DNA from: Tistlia consotensis USBA 355
GTDB lineage: Bacteria > Pseudomonadota > Alphaproteobacteria > Kiloniellales > DSM-21159
Direction of reading: 5' to 3'
Assembly: GCF_900177295.1 (NCBI RefSeq)
Contig: NZ_FWZX01000036.1
Location: 1-61,583 of the forward strand
DNA: 61,583 nt
Shown: piece by piece, positions 34,254 through 42,811 of the stretch
Layout: each line of letters starts with the position of its first letter
How positions within the stretch are numbered: the stretch's first letter is position 1
Translations under genes and position numbers: made by a program
The notes under the pieces: model-generated
Seen by the model: only the letters and a program-made list of their open reading frames with translations
What the model was told of the DNA's origin: nothing
Databases searched by the model: none

Positions 34254-35408
34254 ATGGCCCTGCTCGCGCGCGCGGACGTCGTGGTGGTCGGGGGCGGCCT
34301 GCACGGCTGCTCGGCGGCGCTGCACTGCGCCCTGCGCGGCCTCTCGGTCGTCGTCGTCGAGAAGAACACCGTGGCGCGCCACGCCTCGGGCGTGAACGCC
34401 GGCGGCGTGCGCCGGCTCGGCCGCCACCCGGCGGAGATCCCGATCTCGGTCTTCTCGATGAAGCTCTGGCACCGCATCGCCGAGCTGGTCGACGACGACT
34501 GCGGCTTCCAGCCGGCGCCGCAGATCAAGGTCGCCGAGACCGAGGCCGAGCTGGCGGCGCTGAGCGAGCGCGCCGCCCTGGTGCGCGGCCTCGGCTACGA
34601 GCACGAGGAGCTGCTCGACCAGGCCCGCCTGCGCGAGCTGCTGCCGGCTGTCGCCGAGCACTGCGTCGGCGGCCTCGCCTCGATGGGCGACGGCTATGCC
34701 GTGCCCTACCTCACGACCTTCGCCTTCCAGCGCAAGGCCAGGGCGCTCGGCGTGCGCTTCTTCGAGGAGACGCGGGCGCAGGAGCTGACGCGCGACGGCA
34801 CGGTCTGGCGCCTCTCGACCGACCGCGGCACCGTCGAGGCCGAGACCCTGGTCAACTGCGGCGGCGCCTGGGCCAACCTGGTCGCCGCCAGGCTCGGCGA
34901 GCCGGCGCCGGTCGAGGCGATCGCGCCGATGATGCTGGTGACTGCGCGCCTGCCGCACTTCTGCGACGCCGTGGTCGGCGCCACCGGCCGCCCGCTCTCC
35001 TTCAAGCAGATGCCCAACGGCACGGTGGTCATCGGCGGCGGCCGGCGCGGCGTCGCCGACCCCGAGACCGACCGCACCGACCTGCGCTTCGCCGAGCTGC
35101 GCCTGACCGCGAGGACCGCCGCCGAGGTCTTCCCGGTCATGGCCGGCGCGACCATCGTGCGCGGCTGGGCCGGCATCGAGGGCCGCATGCCCGACGACAT
35201 CCCGGTGATCGGGCCCTCGACCACCGAGGAGCGGGTGTTCCACGCCTTCGGCTTCTCGGCCCACGGCTTCCAGCTCGGCCCGGGCGTCGGCTCGATCATG
35301 GCCGAGCTGGTCGCGACGGGCGCCACCCAGGCGCCGATCGCGCCCTTCTCGATCGGCCGCTTCCAGGGCGGCGGCTCCCTAGCCGCCGCGACCGCGCCGG
35401 TCCACTGA
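34254..35408 (+). CDS. second FAD-dependent oxidoreductase, DAO family
   Basis: A 384-residue flavoprotein of the same length and family as the gene at 31358. It has VVVVGGGLHGCSAALHCALR near residues 8-27, and then RHASGVNAGGVRRLGRH, which resembles sarcosine-oxidase-beta-type proteins. A late FAD contact is FHAFGFSAHGFQLGPGVG. It is a distinct paralogue of the first DAO subunit rather than a recent duplicate. Having two DAO flavoproteins suggests either two sequential oxidations or two substrates sharing one electron-transfer module. Confidence 0.85.
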   Translation: MALLARADVVVVGGGLHGCSAALHCALRGLSVVVVEKNTVARHASGVNAGGVRRLGRHPAEIPISVFSMKLWHRIAELVDDDCGFQPAPQIKVAETEAELAALSERAALVRGLGYEHEELLDQARLRELLPAVAEHCVGGLASMGDGYAVPYLTTFAFQRKARALGVRFFEETRAQELTRDGTVWRLSTDRGTVEAETLVNCGGAWANLVAARLGEPAPVEAIAPMMLVTARLPHFCDAVVGATGRPLSFKQMPNGTVVIGGGRRGVADPETDRTDLRFAELRLTARTAAEVFPVMAGATIVRGWAGIEGRMPDDIPVIGPSTTEERVFHAFGFSAHGFQLGPGVGSIMAELVATGATQAPIAPFSIGRFQGGGSLAAATAPVH

Positions 35409-35451
35409 CCCTTCTTCCCTTCCGTTCCCACCCAAGCCAAGGAGACCAGGC

Positions 35452-35796
35452 ATGGCCACGCGCCACATGCAGACCCCGATCATGCACCGCGTCGTCGAGC
35501 ACGACGGCGTGCTCTATTTCGGCGGCGTCGTCGCCGACGACTTCTCGCTGCCGATGAAGGGCCAGACCGAGCAGATCTGCGCCAAGCTCGACAAGCTGCT
35601 GACCGAGGTCGGCAGCTCGAAGGAGAAGCTGCTGGCCGCGACGCTCTTCATCACCGACATGTCCCAGAAGGCCGGCATGAACGAGGCCTGGACCAGCTGG
35701 ATCCCCGCCGAGGCCCTGCCGACCCGCGCCACCCTCGGCGTCGCCGACCTCGGCAAGGACGTCCTGATCGAGATCGTGATCACGGCCTACAAGTAG
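35452..35796 (+). CDS. RidA family enamine/imine deaminase
   Basis: A 114-residue RidA/YjgF-family protein. Recognisable parts are the N-terminal HDGVLYFGGVVADD, the central ATLFITDMSQKAGMNEAWTSW and the C-terminal PTRATLGVADLGKDVLIEIVITAYK with the substrate-binding Arg (R in PTRAT). RidA hydrolyses reactive enamines and imines to ketones and ammonia. That fits the upstream flavoproteins, which release imines when they oxidise amines. It is the last gene of the operon and is followed by a family B repeat. Confidence 0.92.
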   Translation: MATRHMQTPIMHRVVEHDGVLYFGGVVADDFSLPMKGQTEQICAKLDKLLTEVGSSKEKLLAATLFITDMSQKAGMNEAWTSWIPAEALPTRATLGVADLGKDVLIEIVITAYK

Positions 35797-35821
35797 AGTC
35801 CTTCCCGCACCGCCCTTCTTC

Positions 35822-35910
35822 TCGTCATTCCCGCGAAGGCGGGAATCCATTGTGAGTCATCCGCGCGCGCGGAGAGTCCCTATGGATCCCCGCCTTCGCG
35901 GGGATGACGA
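35822..35910. repeat. intergenic inverted repeat, family B
   Basis: CGTCATTCCCGCGAAGGCGG (from 35823) and its inverted partner ending CGCCTTCGCGGGGATGACG (to 35910) flank about 30 bases. This type of element is widespread in alphaproteobacteria. The right arm forms the last codons of the adjacent minus-strand kinase gene, giving the C-terminus RHPREGGDP. It separates two convergent genes and may act as a bidirectional terminator. Confidence 0.85.
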
Positions 35911-36419
35911 GGAGGAGCGGCATCGCCGACCGCCGCGACCAGCCGCGCGGCCGCCGCTTCGGCGCTCAGCACCGCCGTATCGAGCCGGAGGCCGACGTTC
36001 GGCCAGGGCTCGTAGTCGCGCGCCGTCACCTTGTCCCAGTCGGGCAACGCCAGGCCCGCGATGTCGGGGCGCCGGCTCTCGACGCGCCTGCGGTGCTCGG
36101 CCGGATCCGAGCAGACGACCTCGACCTCCAGGAAGGGCGCGCTGCAGCCCTCGGCGACCGCGCGCCAGCCGGCGCGCGACAGCTCGACCGGATTGACGGA
36201 ATCGGCGATCACCGTGCGGCCGAGCCGCAGGTTGTCGGCGGCCGCGGCCCCGGCCGCGCGGTAGCCGGCGTCGGCGACGTCGGCGGGCCTCAGCCAGGAT
36301 TCGCGGATCGCCTGCTCGATCGAATCGATGCGCAGCAGCACCGCGCCGAGCCGGGCGGCGGCCAGGCGCGCCACCGTCGACTTGCCGCTGCCCGGCAGGC
36401 CGCCGAGGATGACCAGCAT
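35880..36419 (-). CDS. small P-loop kinase (AAA_33/zeta-like)
   Basis: A 179-residue protein. The P-loop ILGGLPGSGKSTVARLAAARLGA lies near residues 3-25, followed by LLRIDSIEQAIRES. The family includes small-molecule kinases and zeta-type phosphotransferases. The conserved V-C-S-D (EVVCSDPAEHRRRVESR) lid-like region is present. The ATG at 36419 has GGAGAAG upstream. It lies 27 bases after an ABC ATPase gene in the same direction and is probably the last gene of that operon. The last nine residues come from a repeat, so the original C-terminus may have been altered. Confidence 0.8.
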   Translation of the reverse strand: MLVILGGLPGSGKSTVARLAAARLGAVLLRIDSIEQAIRESWLRPADVADAGYRAAGAAAADNLRLGRTVIADSVNPVELSRAGWRAVAEGCSAPFLEVEVVCSDPAEHRRRVESRRPDIAGLALPDWDKVTARDYEPWPNVGLRLDTAVLSAEAAAARLVAAVGDAAPPRHPREGGDP

Positions 36420-36446
36420 TGCCCGCTTCTCCGCTCCCACCCCCAC

Positions 36447-38114
36447 TCAGGCCGGGGGTGAGCCATCCTGCAGCGCGACCTCGGGGATCGTCCAGTCGCG
36501 GCCGGGCACGGCGGCCAGCAGGTCCCGGGTGTAGGGATGCTGCGGGTCGTTGAAGACCCGGTGGGTCGGGCCGTACTCGACGATCTCGCCGAGCCGCATC
36601 ACCGCCATGCGGTCGCAGATCTGCGCGGCGACGCGCAGGTCGTGGGTGATGAACAGCATGGCGAGGTTCAGGCGCTGCTTGATGTCGTCGAGCAGGTCGA
36701 GGACCTGGGCCTGGACCGAGACGTCGAGCGCCGAGACCGGCTCGTCGGCGACCAGCAGCTCGGGATCCAGGGCCAGCGCCCGGGCGATGCCGATGCGCTG
36801 GCGCTGGCCGCCGGAGAACTCGTGGGGATAGCGCTCGGCGGCCGCGGCGCCGAGGCCGACCAGCTCGAGCAGCTCCCTGGCGCGCGCCGTCGCCTGGGCC
36901 TCCGGCACGCCGATGGCGCGCGGCCCCTGGGCGATGATCCGGCCGACCTTCTGGCGCGGGTTGAGCGAGGCGTAGGGGTCCTGGAAGACCATCTGGATGT
37001 GCCGGCGCTGGGCGCGCAGCGCCTCGCCCCTGAGGCTGGCGAAGTCGAGGTCGCGGAAGCGGATGTGGCCGCCGTCGGTGTCGAGCAGGCGCACCAGGCA
37101 GCGCCCGACCGTCGACTTGCCGGAGCCGCTCTCGCCGACCAGGCCCAGGGTCTCGCCGCGCCGGATCTCGAAGGTGATGTCCCTGGCGGCGGCGACCTCG
37201 CGCTTCTTCACGAAGAGCCCGCGGGAGGTCGTGTAGGTCTTCTTCAGGCCCTCGACGTTGAGCAGGATCTCGCCGGCCGGCGCCGGCCGTTCCGGCGGCG
37301 CGAACTGCGGCACCGCGCCGATCAGGCGGCGGGTGTAGGGGTGCTGCGGGTCGTTCAGCACCTGCCCGGCCGGACCGAGCTCGACGATCTTGCCGGTCTG
37401 CATGACGGCGACCCGGTCGGCGATCTCGGCGACCACGCCGAAGTCGTGGGTGATGAACATCACCCCCATGTGCCGGCTGGCCTGCAGCGAGCGGATCAGG
37501 TCGAGGATCTGCGCCTGGGTCGTGACGTCGAGCGCGGTGGTCGGCTCGTCGGCGATCAGCATCGCCGGCTCCAGGGCCAGGGCCATGGCGATCATGACGC
37601 GCTGGCGCTGGCCGCCGGACAGGCGGAAGGGGTGGGTGTCGATCAGGACCTCGGGGTCCGGCAGGCCGACGTCAGCCAGCAGCTTCATGATCAGGCGCCG
37701 CCGCTCCCGGCGGTCGATCCGGCCGTGGGCGTCGAAGACCTCGCCGATCTGCCGGCCGATGGTCATCAGCGGGTTGAGCGCCGTCATCGGCTCCTGGAAG
37801 ATCATGCCGACCCGGCTGCCGCGCAGGCGGCGCAGCTCGGCCTCGCTCTTGGTCAGCAGGTCCTCGCCCTCGAAGACGATGCGCCCGGCGACCGGCCGCA
37901 CATGGGGCAGCGGCAGCAGGCCCATGATCGCGTTGGCGGTCATCGACTTGCCCGAGCCGGACTCGCCGACGACGCAGAGGATCTCGTTGCGGTTCAGGGT
38001 GAAGGAGATGTCCTCGACGGCGTGCGCCCGCTCCGCCCCCCGGGGCAGCGCGATCGACAGGCCCTCGACCTGCAGCAGGGTCTGGTCGCCGGCCATGGTC
38101 GCGGTCCCCCCCAT
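36447..38114 (-). CDS. ABC transporter double ATP-binding protein (fused DppD-DppF)
   Basis: A 555-residue protein with two nucleotide-binding domains. The first Walker A is GESGSGKS at 50-57 with LSGGQRQRVMIAMAL and [10 protein letters not shown]; the second Walker A lies near 330 with FSGGQRQRIGIARAL and ADEPVSALDV. The ATG at 38114 overlaps the permease stop codon (TGATG); the frame runs further upstream within the permease gene. It is a second, independent fused ATPase, not a close copy of the one at 23624. Confidence 0.93.
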   Translation of the reverse strand: MGGTATMAGDQTLLQVEGLSIALPRGAERAHAVEDISFTLNRNEILCVVGESGSGKSMTANAIMGLLPLPHVRPVAGRIVFEGEDLLTKSEAELRRLRGSRVGMIFQEPMTALNPLMTIGRQIGEVFDAHGRIDRRERRRLIMKLLADVGLPDPEVLIDTHPFRLSGGQRQRVMIAMALALEPAMLIADEPTTALDVTTQAQILDLIRSLQASRHMGVMFITHDFGVVAEIADRVAVMQTGKIVELGPAGQVLNDPQHPYTRRLIGAVPQFAPPERPAPAGEILLNVEGLKKTYTTSRGLFVKKREVAAARDITFEIRRGETLGLVGESGSGKSTVGRCLVRLLDTDGGHIRFRDLDFASLRGEALRAQRRHIQMVFQDPYASLNPRQKVGRIIAQGPRAIGVPEAQATARARELLELVGLGAAAAERYPHEFSGGQRQRIGIARALALDPELLVADEPVSALDVSVQAQVLDLLDDIKQRLNLAMLFITHDLRVAAQICDRMAVMRLGEIVEYGPTHRVFNDPQHPYTRDLLAAVPGRDWTIPEVALQDGSPPA

Positions 38115-38965
38115 CACCGCCCCTTCCGCGCGAGACGCGGGTTGAGGGCGTCGTTGAGGCCCTCGCCGACCAGGTTGAGCGCCAGCACCGTCAGCAGGAT
38201 GGCGACGCCCGGGAAGACGCTCATCCACCAGGCCTGGCGGATCACCGTGCGCGCGGCGCCGATCATGTAGCCCCAGGACATGGTGTTGGGGTCGCCGAGG
38301 CCGAGGAACGACAGCGAGGACTCCAGCAGGATCGCCGTCGCGACCATCAGCGAGGCCATGACGATGATCGGCGACAGGGTGTTGGGCAGCACCTGGCCGA
38401 AGATGATCTGCAGGTTCGACTGGCCGACCACCCTCGCCGCCTGCACGAACTCGCGGCTGCGCAGCGAGAGGAACTCGCCGCGCACCAGGCGCGCGACCGG
38501 CGGCCAGGAGACGATGCCGATGGCGACGATCACCGATTCCGTGGAGGGCTGCAGGATCGCGACCAGCACGATGGCCAGCGCGAAGTTCGGGATCGTCTGG
38601 AAGAACTCGGTGAAGCGCATCAGCGCGTCGTCGACCAGGCCGCCGTAGTAGCCGGCCAGCGCGCCCAGCGTCACGCCGATGGTCAGCGCGACGACGGTCG
38701 AGACGATGCCGACCAGCAGGGAGACCTGGGCGCCGTAGACCAGCCCGGCGCCGATGTCGCGGCCCAGCGTGTCGGTGCCGAACCAGAAGCCGTCGACCGC
38801 GAAGGGCGGCAGGAAGGGCCGCTGCACCATGCGCCAGGGATCCTGCGGATGAATCAGCGGCGCGAAGATCGCCATCAGCACCACGGCGGCGAGGATCAGC
38901 AGGCCGATCAGCGCGCCGGGATTGCGCAGGAAGCGCCTCCAGAAGTCCTTGGTGGCCGGTTTCAT
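38114..38965 (-). CDS. ABC transporter permease (DppC type)
   Basis: A 283-residue permease. FGTDTLGRDIGAGLVYGAQVSLLVG and the EAA loop QAARVVGQSNLQIIFGQVLPNTLSPIIV, followed by SLSFLGLGDPNTMSWGYM, identify the DppC/OppC group. An N-terminal cytoplasmic stretch (FWRRFLRNPGALIGL) is typical. It lies 22 bases after the DppB-type gene. Confidence 0.92.
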   Translation of the reverse strand: MKPATKDFWRRFLRNPGALIGLLILAAVVLMAIFAPLIHPQDPWRMVQRPFLPPFAVDGFWFGTDTLGRDIGAGLVYGAQVSLLVGIVSTVVALTIGVTLGALAGYYGGLVDDALMRFTEFFQTIPNFALAIVLVAILQPSTESVIVAIGIVSWPPVARLVRGEFLSLRSREFVQAARVVGQSNLQIIFGQVLPNTLSPIIVMASLMVATAILLESSLSFLGLGDPNTMSWGYMIGAARTVIRQAWWMSVFPGVAILLTVLALNLVGEGLNDALNPRLARKGR

Positions 38966-38987
38966 CGGCGGGTCTCCCTCCGGCCGG

Positions 38988-39962
38988 TCACTTCAGTTCG
39001 ATCCTGGGATCGATGAAGGTGTAGACGACGTCGGTGATCAGGTTGAACAGCAGCACCATCGCCGAGGAGACGAAGAAGATGCCGAGCAGCAGGTTGTAGT
39101 CGCGCTGGAACAGGGCGTCGTACATCAGGCGCCCGATGCCCGGCCAGGCGAAGACCGTCTCGGTCAGGACCGCGCCGCCGACCAGCTGGCCGGCCTGGAT
39201 GCCGGCCAGCGTGATGACCGGCAGCACGGCGTTGCGCAGCACGTGGACCCGGGTGATGCGCCCCGGCGCGACGCCCTTGGCCCGCGCCGTCTTGACGAAG
39301 TCCATGTCGGCGACCTCGAGCATCGAGGAGCGGGTCAGGCGCGCATAGACCGCCATGAAGAACAGGCCGAGGGTCAGGGCCGGCAGCACCAGGTGCTCGG
39401 CGACGTCGGCGGCGTAGGCCAGGCCGGTCAGGTGGGCGCCGACCGTCTCCATGCCGTAGGCCGGCAGCCAGCCGAGCACGACCGAGAACAGCAGGATCGC
39501 CATCAGGGCGACCCAGAACAGGGGCGTCGCGTAGAAGATCAGCGCGAAGGAGGTCACCGCCGTGTCGGTCAGCGTGCCGACCCGGCGGGCGGCGATCGCG
39601 CCGAACAGCAGGCCGAGCGCGATCGAGATGACGAAGGCCGTGCCGGTCAGCAGCAGGGTCGCCGGCAGCCGCTCGAAGACCAGCTTCGAGACCGGCTCGT
39701 TCTGCCGGTAGGACCAGCCGAGGTCGAGGGTGACGATGTCGCCGACGTAGATCGCCAGCTGCTCGTGCAGCGGCTTGTCCAGGCCGAACTGCTCGCGCAG
39801 CTGCTCGATGAACTTGGCGTCCGCCGCCCCCGCCTCGCCGGCCATGACCTGGGCGGGGTCGCCGGGCGCGGCACGGATCAGGAAGAAGTTCAGCACGACG
39901 ATGGCGAACAGCACCGCCACCGCCTTGAGCAACCGCTTGAGGATGAAGCCGAGTTTCTGCAT
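38988..39962 (-). CDS. ABC transporter permease (DppB type)
   Basis: A 324-residue permease with the DppB N-terminus (FILKRLLKAVAVLFAIVVLNFFLIRAAPGDPA), a periplasmic domain, and the EAA loop FVKTARAKGVAPGRITRVHVLRNAVLPVI. Its own binding protein is encoded 210 bases upstream, across a large structured repeat. Confidence 0.92.
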   Translation of the reverse strand: MQKLGFILKRLLKAVAVLFAIVVLNFFLIRAAPGDPAQVMAGEAGAADAKFIEQLREQFGLDKPLHEQLAIYVGDIVTLDLGWSYRQNEPVSKLVFERLPATLLLTGTAFVISIALGLLFGAIAARRVGTLTDTAVTSFALIFYATPLFWVALMAILLFSVVLGWLPAYGMETVGAHLTGLAYAADVAEHLVLPALTLGLFFMAVYARLTRSSMLEVADMDFVKTARAKGVAPGRITRVHVLRNAVLPVITLAGIQAGQLVGGAVLTETVFAWPGIGRLMYDALFQRDYNLLLGIFFVSSAMVLLFNLITDVVYTFIDPRIELK

Positions 39963-40003
39963 GGCCTCCGCGTCGGGGAGAAGCGGCTCGAGCGCGCCGT
40001 CAC

Positions 40004-40152
40004 GCTTCGTGGTTCGACTGGCTCACCATGAAGCGACGGAACCGCTCTTGAAGGCTGGCGGGTCGGGCCTCGTCGCGAAACTCGGCCCGACCCGTCAGCA
40101 ACGATCCTGGCCCCGGGGCCGCTTCATGGTGAGCCAGTCGGACCATGAAGCG
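40004..40152. repeat. intergenic inverted repeat, family C (copy 1)
   Basis: The 25-base arm at 40011-40035 (containing GACTGGCTCACCATGAAGCG) pairs with 40120-40144 (containing CGCTTCATGGTGAGCCAGTC) with a single mismatch. An inner pair, GGGTCGGGCC...GGCCCGACCC, sits between them. Related sequence occurs at 50498-50522 and 61161-61184. The element lies within an operon, between binding-protein and permease genes, where a stable hairpin would lower expression of the downstream genes. Confidence 0.85.
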
Positions 40153-40172
40153 CGGGGGCTCCGGTCAGGACC

Positions 40173-41750
40173 CTAGCGATCCAGCCAGGCGCCGCCGAGG
40201 CCGTCGTTCACGCCGATGGCCGTGGTCACCAGGTTCTTGACGTCGCTGCGGTAGATCGTCGGGAACTCGATCTCCAGCAGCCAGGCGACCGGCACGTCCT
40301 CGACGATGATCTTCTGGACCTCGTCGTAGAGCTTCTGCCGCTCGGCGTCCGGGAAGGCGACGGCCGCCTTGTCGAACAGCTCGTCGACCTTCGGGTTCTT
40401 GTAGCCCTCGACGTTGTTCCAGGGCGAGCCCTTGGCGATGTTCGTCGAGACGTAGGTGCGGGCGACGCCGAGCGCCGGGTCGCCGTACTGGTAGAGGTAG
40501 GTGAAGGCCAGGTCGTAGTCCCAGTCGGAGATCTTCTGGTTCCAGCCCGCGACGTCGGTCGCGACCATCTCGACGTTGATGCCGGCGTCGTTGAGGTTCT
40601 GCTTCACCGCCTCGCCCCAGCGCTGCCAGGTCTCGCCGTAGGGCAGCGGCAGCAGGCGGATCGGCTTGCCGTCGTAGCCGATCTCCTTGAGCAGCGCCTT
40701 CGCCTTGGCGGTGTCGTAGGGGTACTTCTCGACGTCGTCGCTGTAGAAGCGGGTCTTGGAGCTGACCGGCCCCGTCGGCACCTTGCCGAGGCCGTTCCAG
40801 ATCACGTCCTTCGCGAAGTTGCGGTCGATCGCGTACATGATCGCCTGGCGGAACCGCTTGTCCGACAGCGGGCCTTCGCGGTTGTTGATCCACATCCAGG
40901 CCAGCGGCGCGAAGAACTCCCAGCCCTTGCCGGTCACCGAGGTGTTCTTGAGGGCGGTCAGGCGCTTGACGTCGAAGTTCTCGACCGAGCCGCCGGGCAG
41001 CACGTCGACCTTGCCGGTCTCGTAGGCGACGGCGCGCGAGGCGGCGTCGGGGATGACCTGCCAGTAGACCTCGTCGAGGTAGGGCTGCCCCGGCACGTGG
41101 TAGTGCTCGTTGCGGACCAGGTGGATGTAGGAGCCCTTCTCCCACTTGTCGAACTTGAAGGGGCCGGTGCCGATCGGCGTGGCGTTCATCGGGTTGGTCT
41201 TGAAGTCGGTGCCCTCATAGATGTGCTTCGGCACCATCGGCATGGTGCCGCCCTCGAAGACGCCGATGAAGGGGCCGAAGGGCTCCTTCAGGGAGAAGCG
41301 CACGGTGTGGTCGTCCAGCGCCTCGATCTTGTCGACGTGCTCCAGGCTGACGCGCAGGCGCGCGTTGGTCTGGCGCAGGAAGACGTCGGCCGAGAAGACC
41401 ACGTCGGCGGCCGTGAAGGGCTTGCCGTCGTGCCAGGTGACGCCCTGCTTCAGATGGAAGGTGTAGACCTTGCCGTCGTCGCTGATCTCCCAGGACTTGG
41501 CCAGGCTCGGGACCGGCTTCAGGTTGAAGTCGTACTTCAGCAGGCTCTCGTAGATGTTGCCGGCGACCATCTGGGTCGGGCCGTTCTGGGTGATGCCGAG
41601 CATCAGGCCGGGCGGCTCCGGCTGGATCACCACGTTCAGCGTGCCGCCGCGCTTCGGCGTCGCGGCCGAGACCTCGGGCACGCCGATCGCCAGGATCGCG
41701 CCGCTGGCGGCCATCCCTGCGAGCACGGTCCTTCGCGTCGTTTGCACCAT
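40173..41750 (-). CDS. ABC transporter substrate-binding protein, family 5 (peptide/opine type)
   Basis: A 525-residue periplasmic binding protein. The N-terminus has a twin-arginine-like start, TRRTVLAGMAASGAIL (RR at 6-7), with cleavage near VSAATPKRGG. Family 5 marks include LAKSWEISDDGKVYTFHLKQGVTWHDGKPF and DKRFRQAIMYAIDRNF. It follows a class II aldolase gene by 69 bases on the same strand and supplies the importer at 36447-39962. The ligand is unknown. Confidence 0.92.
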   Translation of the reverse strand: MVQTTRRTVLAGMAASGAILAIGVPEVSAATPKRGGTLNVVIQPEPPGLMLGITQNGPTQMVAGNIYESLLKYDFNLKPVPSLAKSWEISDDGKVYTFHLKQGVTWHDGKPFTAADVVFSADVFLRQTNARLRVSLEHVDKIEALDDHTVRFSLKEPFGPFIGVFEGGTMPMVPKHIYEGTDFKTNPMNATPIGTGPFKFDKWEKGSYIHLVRNEHYHVPGQPYLDEVYWQVIPDAASRAVAYETGKVDVLPGGSVENFDVKRLTALKNTSVTGKGWEFFAPLAWMWINNREGPLSDKRFRQAIMYAIDRNFAKDVIWNGLGKVPTGPVSSKTRFYSDDVEKYPYDTAKAKALLKEIGYDGKPIRLLPLPYGETWQRWGEAVKQNLNDAGINVEMVATDVAGWNQKISDWDYDLAFTYLYQYGDPALGVARTYVSTNIAKGSPWNNVEGYKNPKVDELFDKAAVAFPDAERQKLYDEVQKIIVEDVPVAWLLEIEFPTIYRSDVKNLVTTAIGVNDGLGGAWLDR

Positions 41751-41819
41751 GTCGTCAATCTCCCCGTTCGGTTCCGGTTGCTCTTCCCGCCGGCCGTCCC
41801 GTTTCCCGAGGCCGTCGCC

Positions 41820-42617
41820 TCAGGCGTCGTAGCCGGGACAGCGGCGCTCGACCAGACGGCGGAAGGCCGCCCACTCGCGATCGGCCGCCGCGCCGCTCTC
41901 CATGGCGTCGTAGGCGGCCGCGTATTGCCCGGCGGTCTTCTTGGCGACCGCTTCGGACGGCTGGACCAGCGGCGCGCCGCTGGCCTGCAGGCGCAGCTGC
42001 GCCACGCAGGAACGCTCCAGGTTGTGCATCAGCTTCCAGGCCTCGGCGACGCTGCGCCCGACCGTCAGCAGGCCGTGGTTCCTGAGGATCATCGCCGGCC
42101 GCTCGCCGAGGTCGGCGGCGAGGCGCCCGCGCTCGTCGAGGTCGAGGGCGATCGACTCGTAGTCGTGGTAGGCGAGCCGGCCGTGGAACTGCAGCGACCA
42201 CTGGTTCAGCGGCAGCAGCCCGTCGCGCTGGCAGGAGACCGCGACGCCGGCCGGCGTGTGGGTGTGCAGCACGCAGGTCACGTCGGGGCGCGCCGCGTGG
42301 ATCGCGCTGTGGATCGTGAAGCCCGCCGGGTTGATGCCCCAGCCGGTCGGGTCGTCGAGAATCTCGCCGTCGAGATCCACGGTGACCAGCGAGCCCGCAG
42401 TGACCTCGTCGAAGCGCAGGCCGTAGGCGTTGAGCAGGAAGCGGTCGTGGCTGCCCGGCAGGCGTGCCGAGATGTGGGTGAAGATGGAGTCGTCGAGGCC
42501 GTGCAGCGCCACCAGCCGATAGGCGGCGGCAAGGTCCAGGCGCATCTCGCGCTCGGCCTCGGCCAGCGCCGCCGAATTCGAGTCGACGCGGGTCGACGCG
42601 CTCGCCCTGCTGTCCAT
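41820..42617 (-). CDS. class II aldolase/adducin family protein
   Basis: A 265-residue protein. The zinc-binding His-x-His is HTH at 118-120 in CVLHTHTPAGVAVSC, with a further conserved H181 in RNHGLLTVG. The substrate-pocket stretch THISARLPGSHDRFLLNAYGLRFDEV is intact. The family splits or decarboxylates small hydroxy-carbonyl compounds, or is catalytically silent as in adducin. It is the first gene of an operon with a peptide-type ABC importer and is divergent from a GntR regulator, so it probably acts on the imported compound. Confidence 0.87.
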   Translation of the reverse strand: MDSRASASTRVDSNSAALAEAEREMRLDLAAAYRLVALHGLDDSIFTHISARLPGSHDRFLLNAYGLRFDEVTAGSLVTVDLDGEILDDPTGWGINPAGFTIHSAIHAARPDVTCVLHTHTPAGVAVSCQRDGLLPLNQWSLQFHGRLAYHDYESIALDLDERGRLAADLGERPAMILRNHGLLTVGRSVAEAWKLMHNLERSCVAQLRLQASGAPLVQPSEAVAKKTAGQYAAAYDAMESGAAADREWAAFRRLVERRCPGYDA

Positions 42618-42811
42618 CCTGTCCCCTGTCCGGCCTCGTTCGTGGCGCCGCGGTCGGTGCCGCCTCGCCTTGTTGGCGGAAAGACTGCCACAGCCTCGCC
42701 ATCCACGACAACGGTCAACTGTCGACAGTCGACATGTCGCACTCTAGTCTGGTTCGCAGAAGAACGGCCGAAGCCGGCCCGAAAGGCACGGCACCCGGCA
42801 GGCGGAGCAGG
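42618..42811. promoter_or_regulatory. divergent promoter with GntR operator candidate
   Basis: The spacer holds the perfect palindrome ACTGTCGACAGT (42718-42729), overlapped by the repeated core GTCGACA/GTCGACAT up to 42735. FadR-subfamily GntR proteins bind short palindromes of this size next to their own genes. It lies 101-112 bases before the aldolase start and 83-94 bases before the preferred GntR start, so it could control both directions. Confidence 0.5.

Noticed and set aside
31319-34528. A 1069-residue minus-strand frame across the flavoprotein genes
   Set aside because: Antisense shadow; all overlapping plus-strand genes have conserved cofactor motifs and coupled starts.
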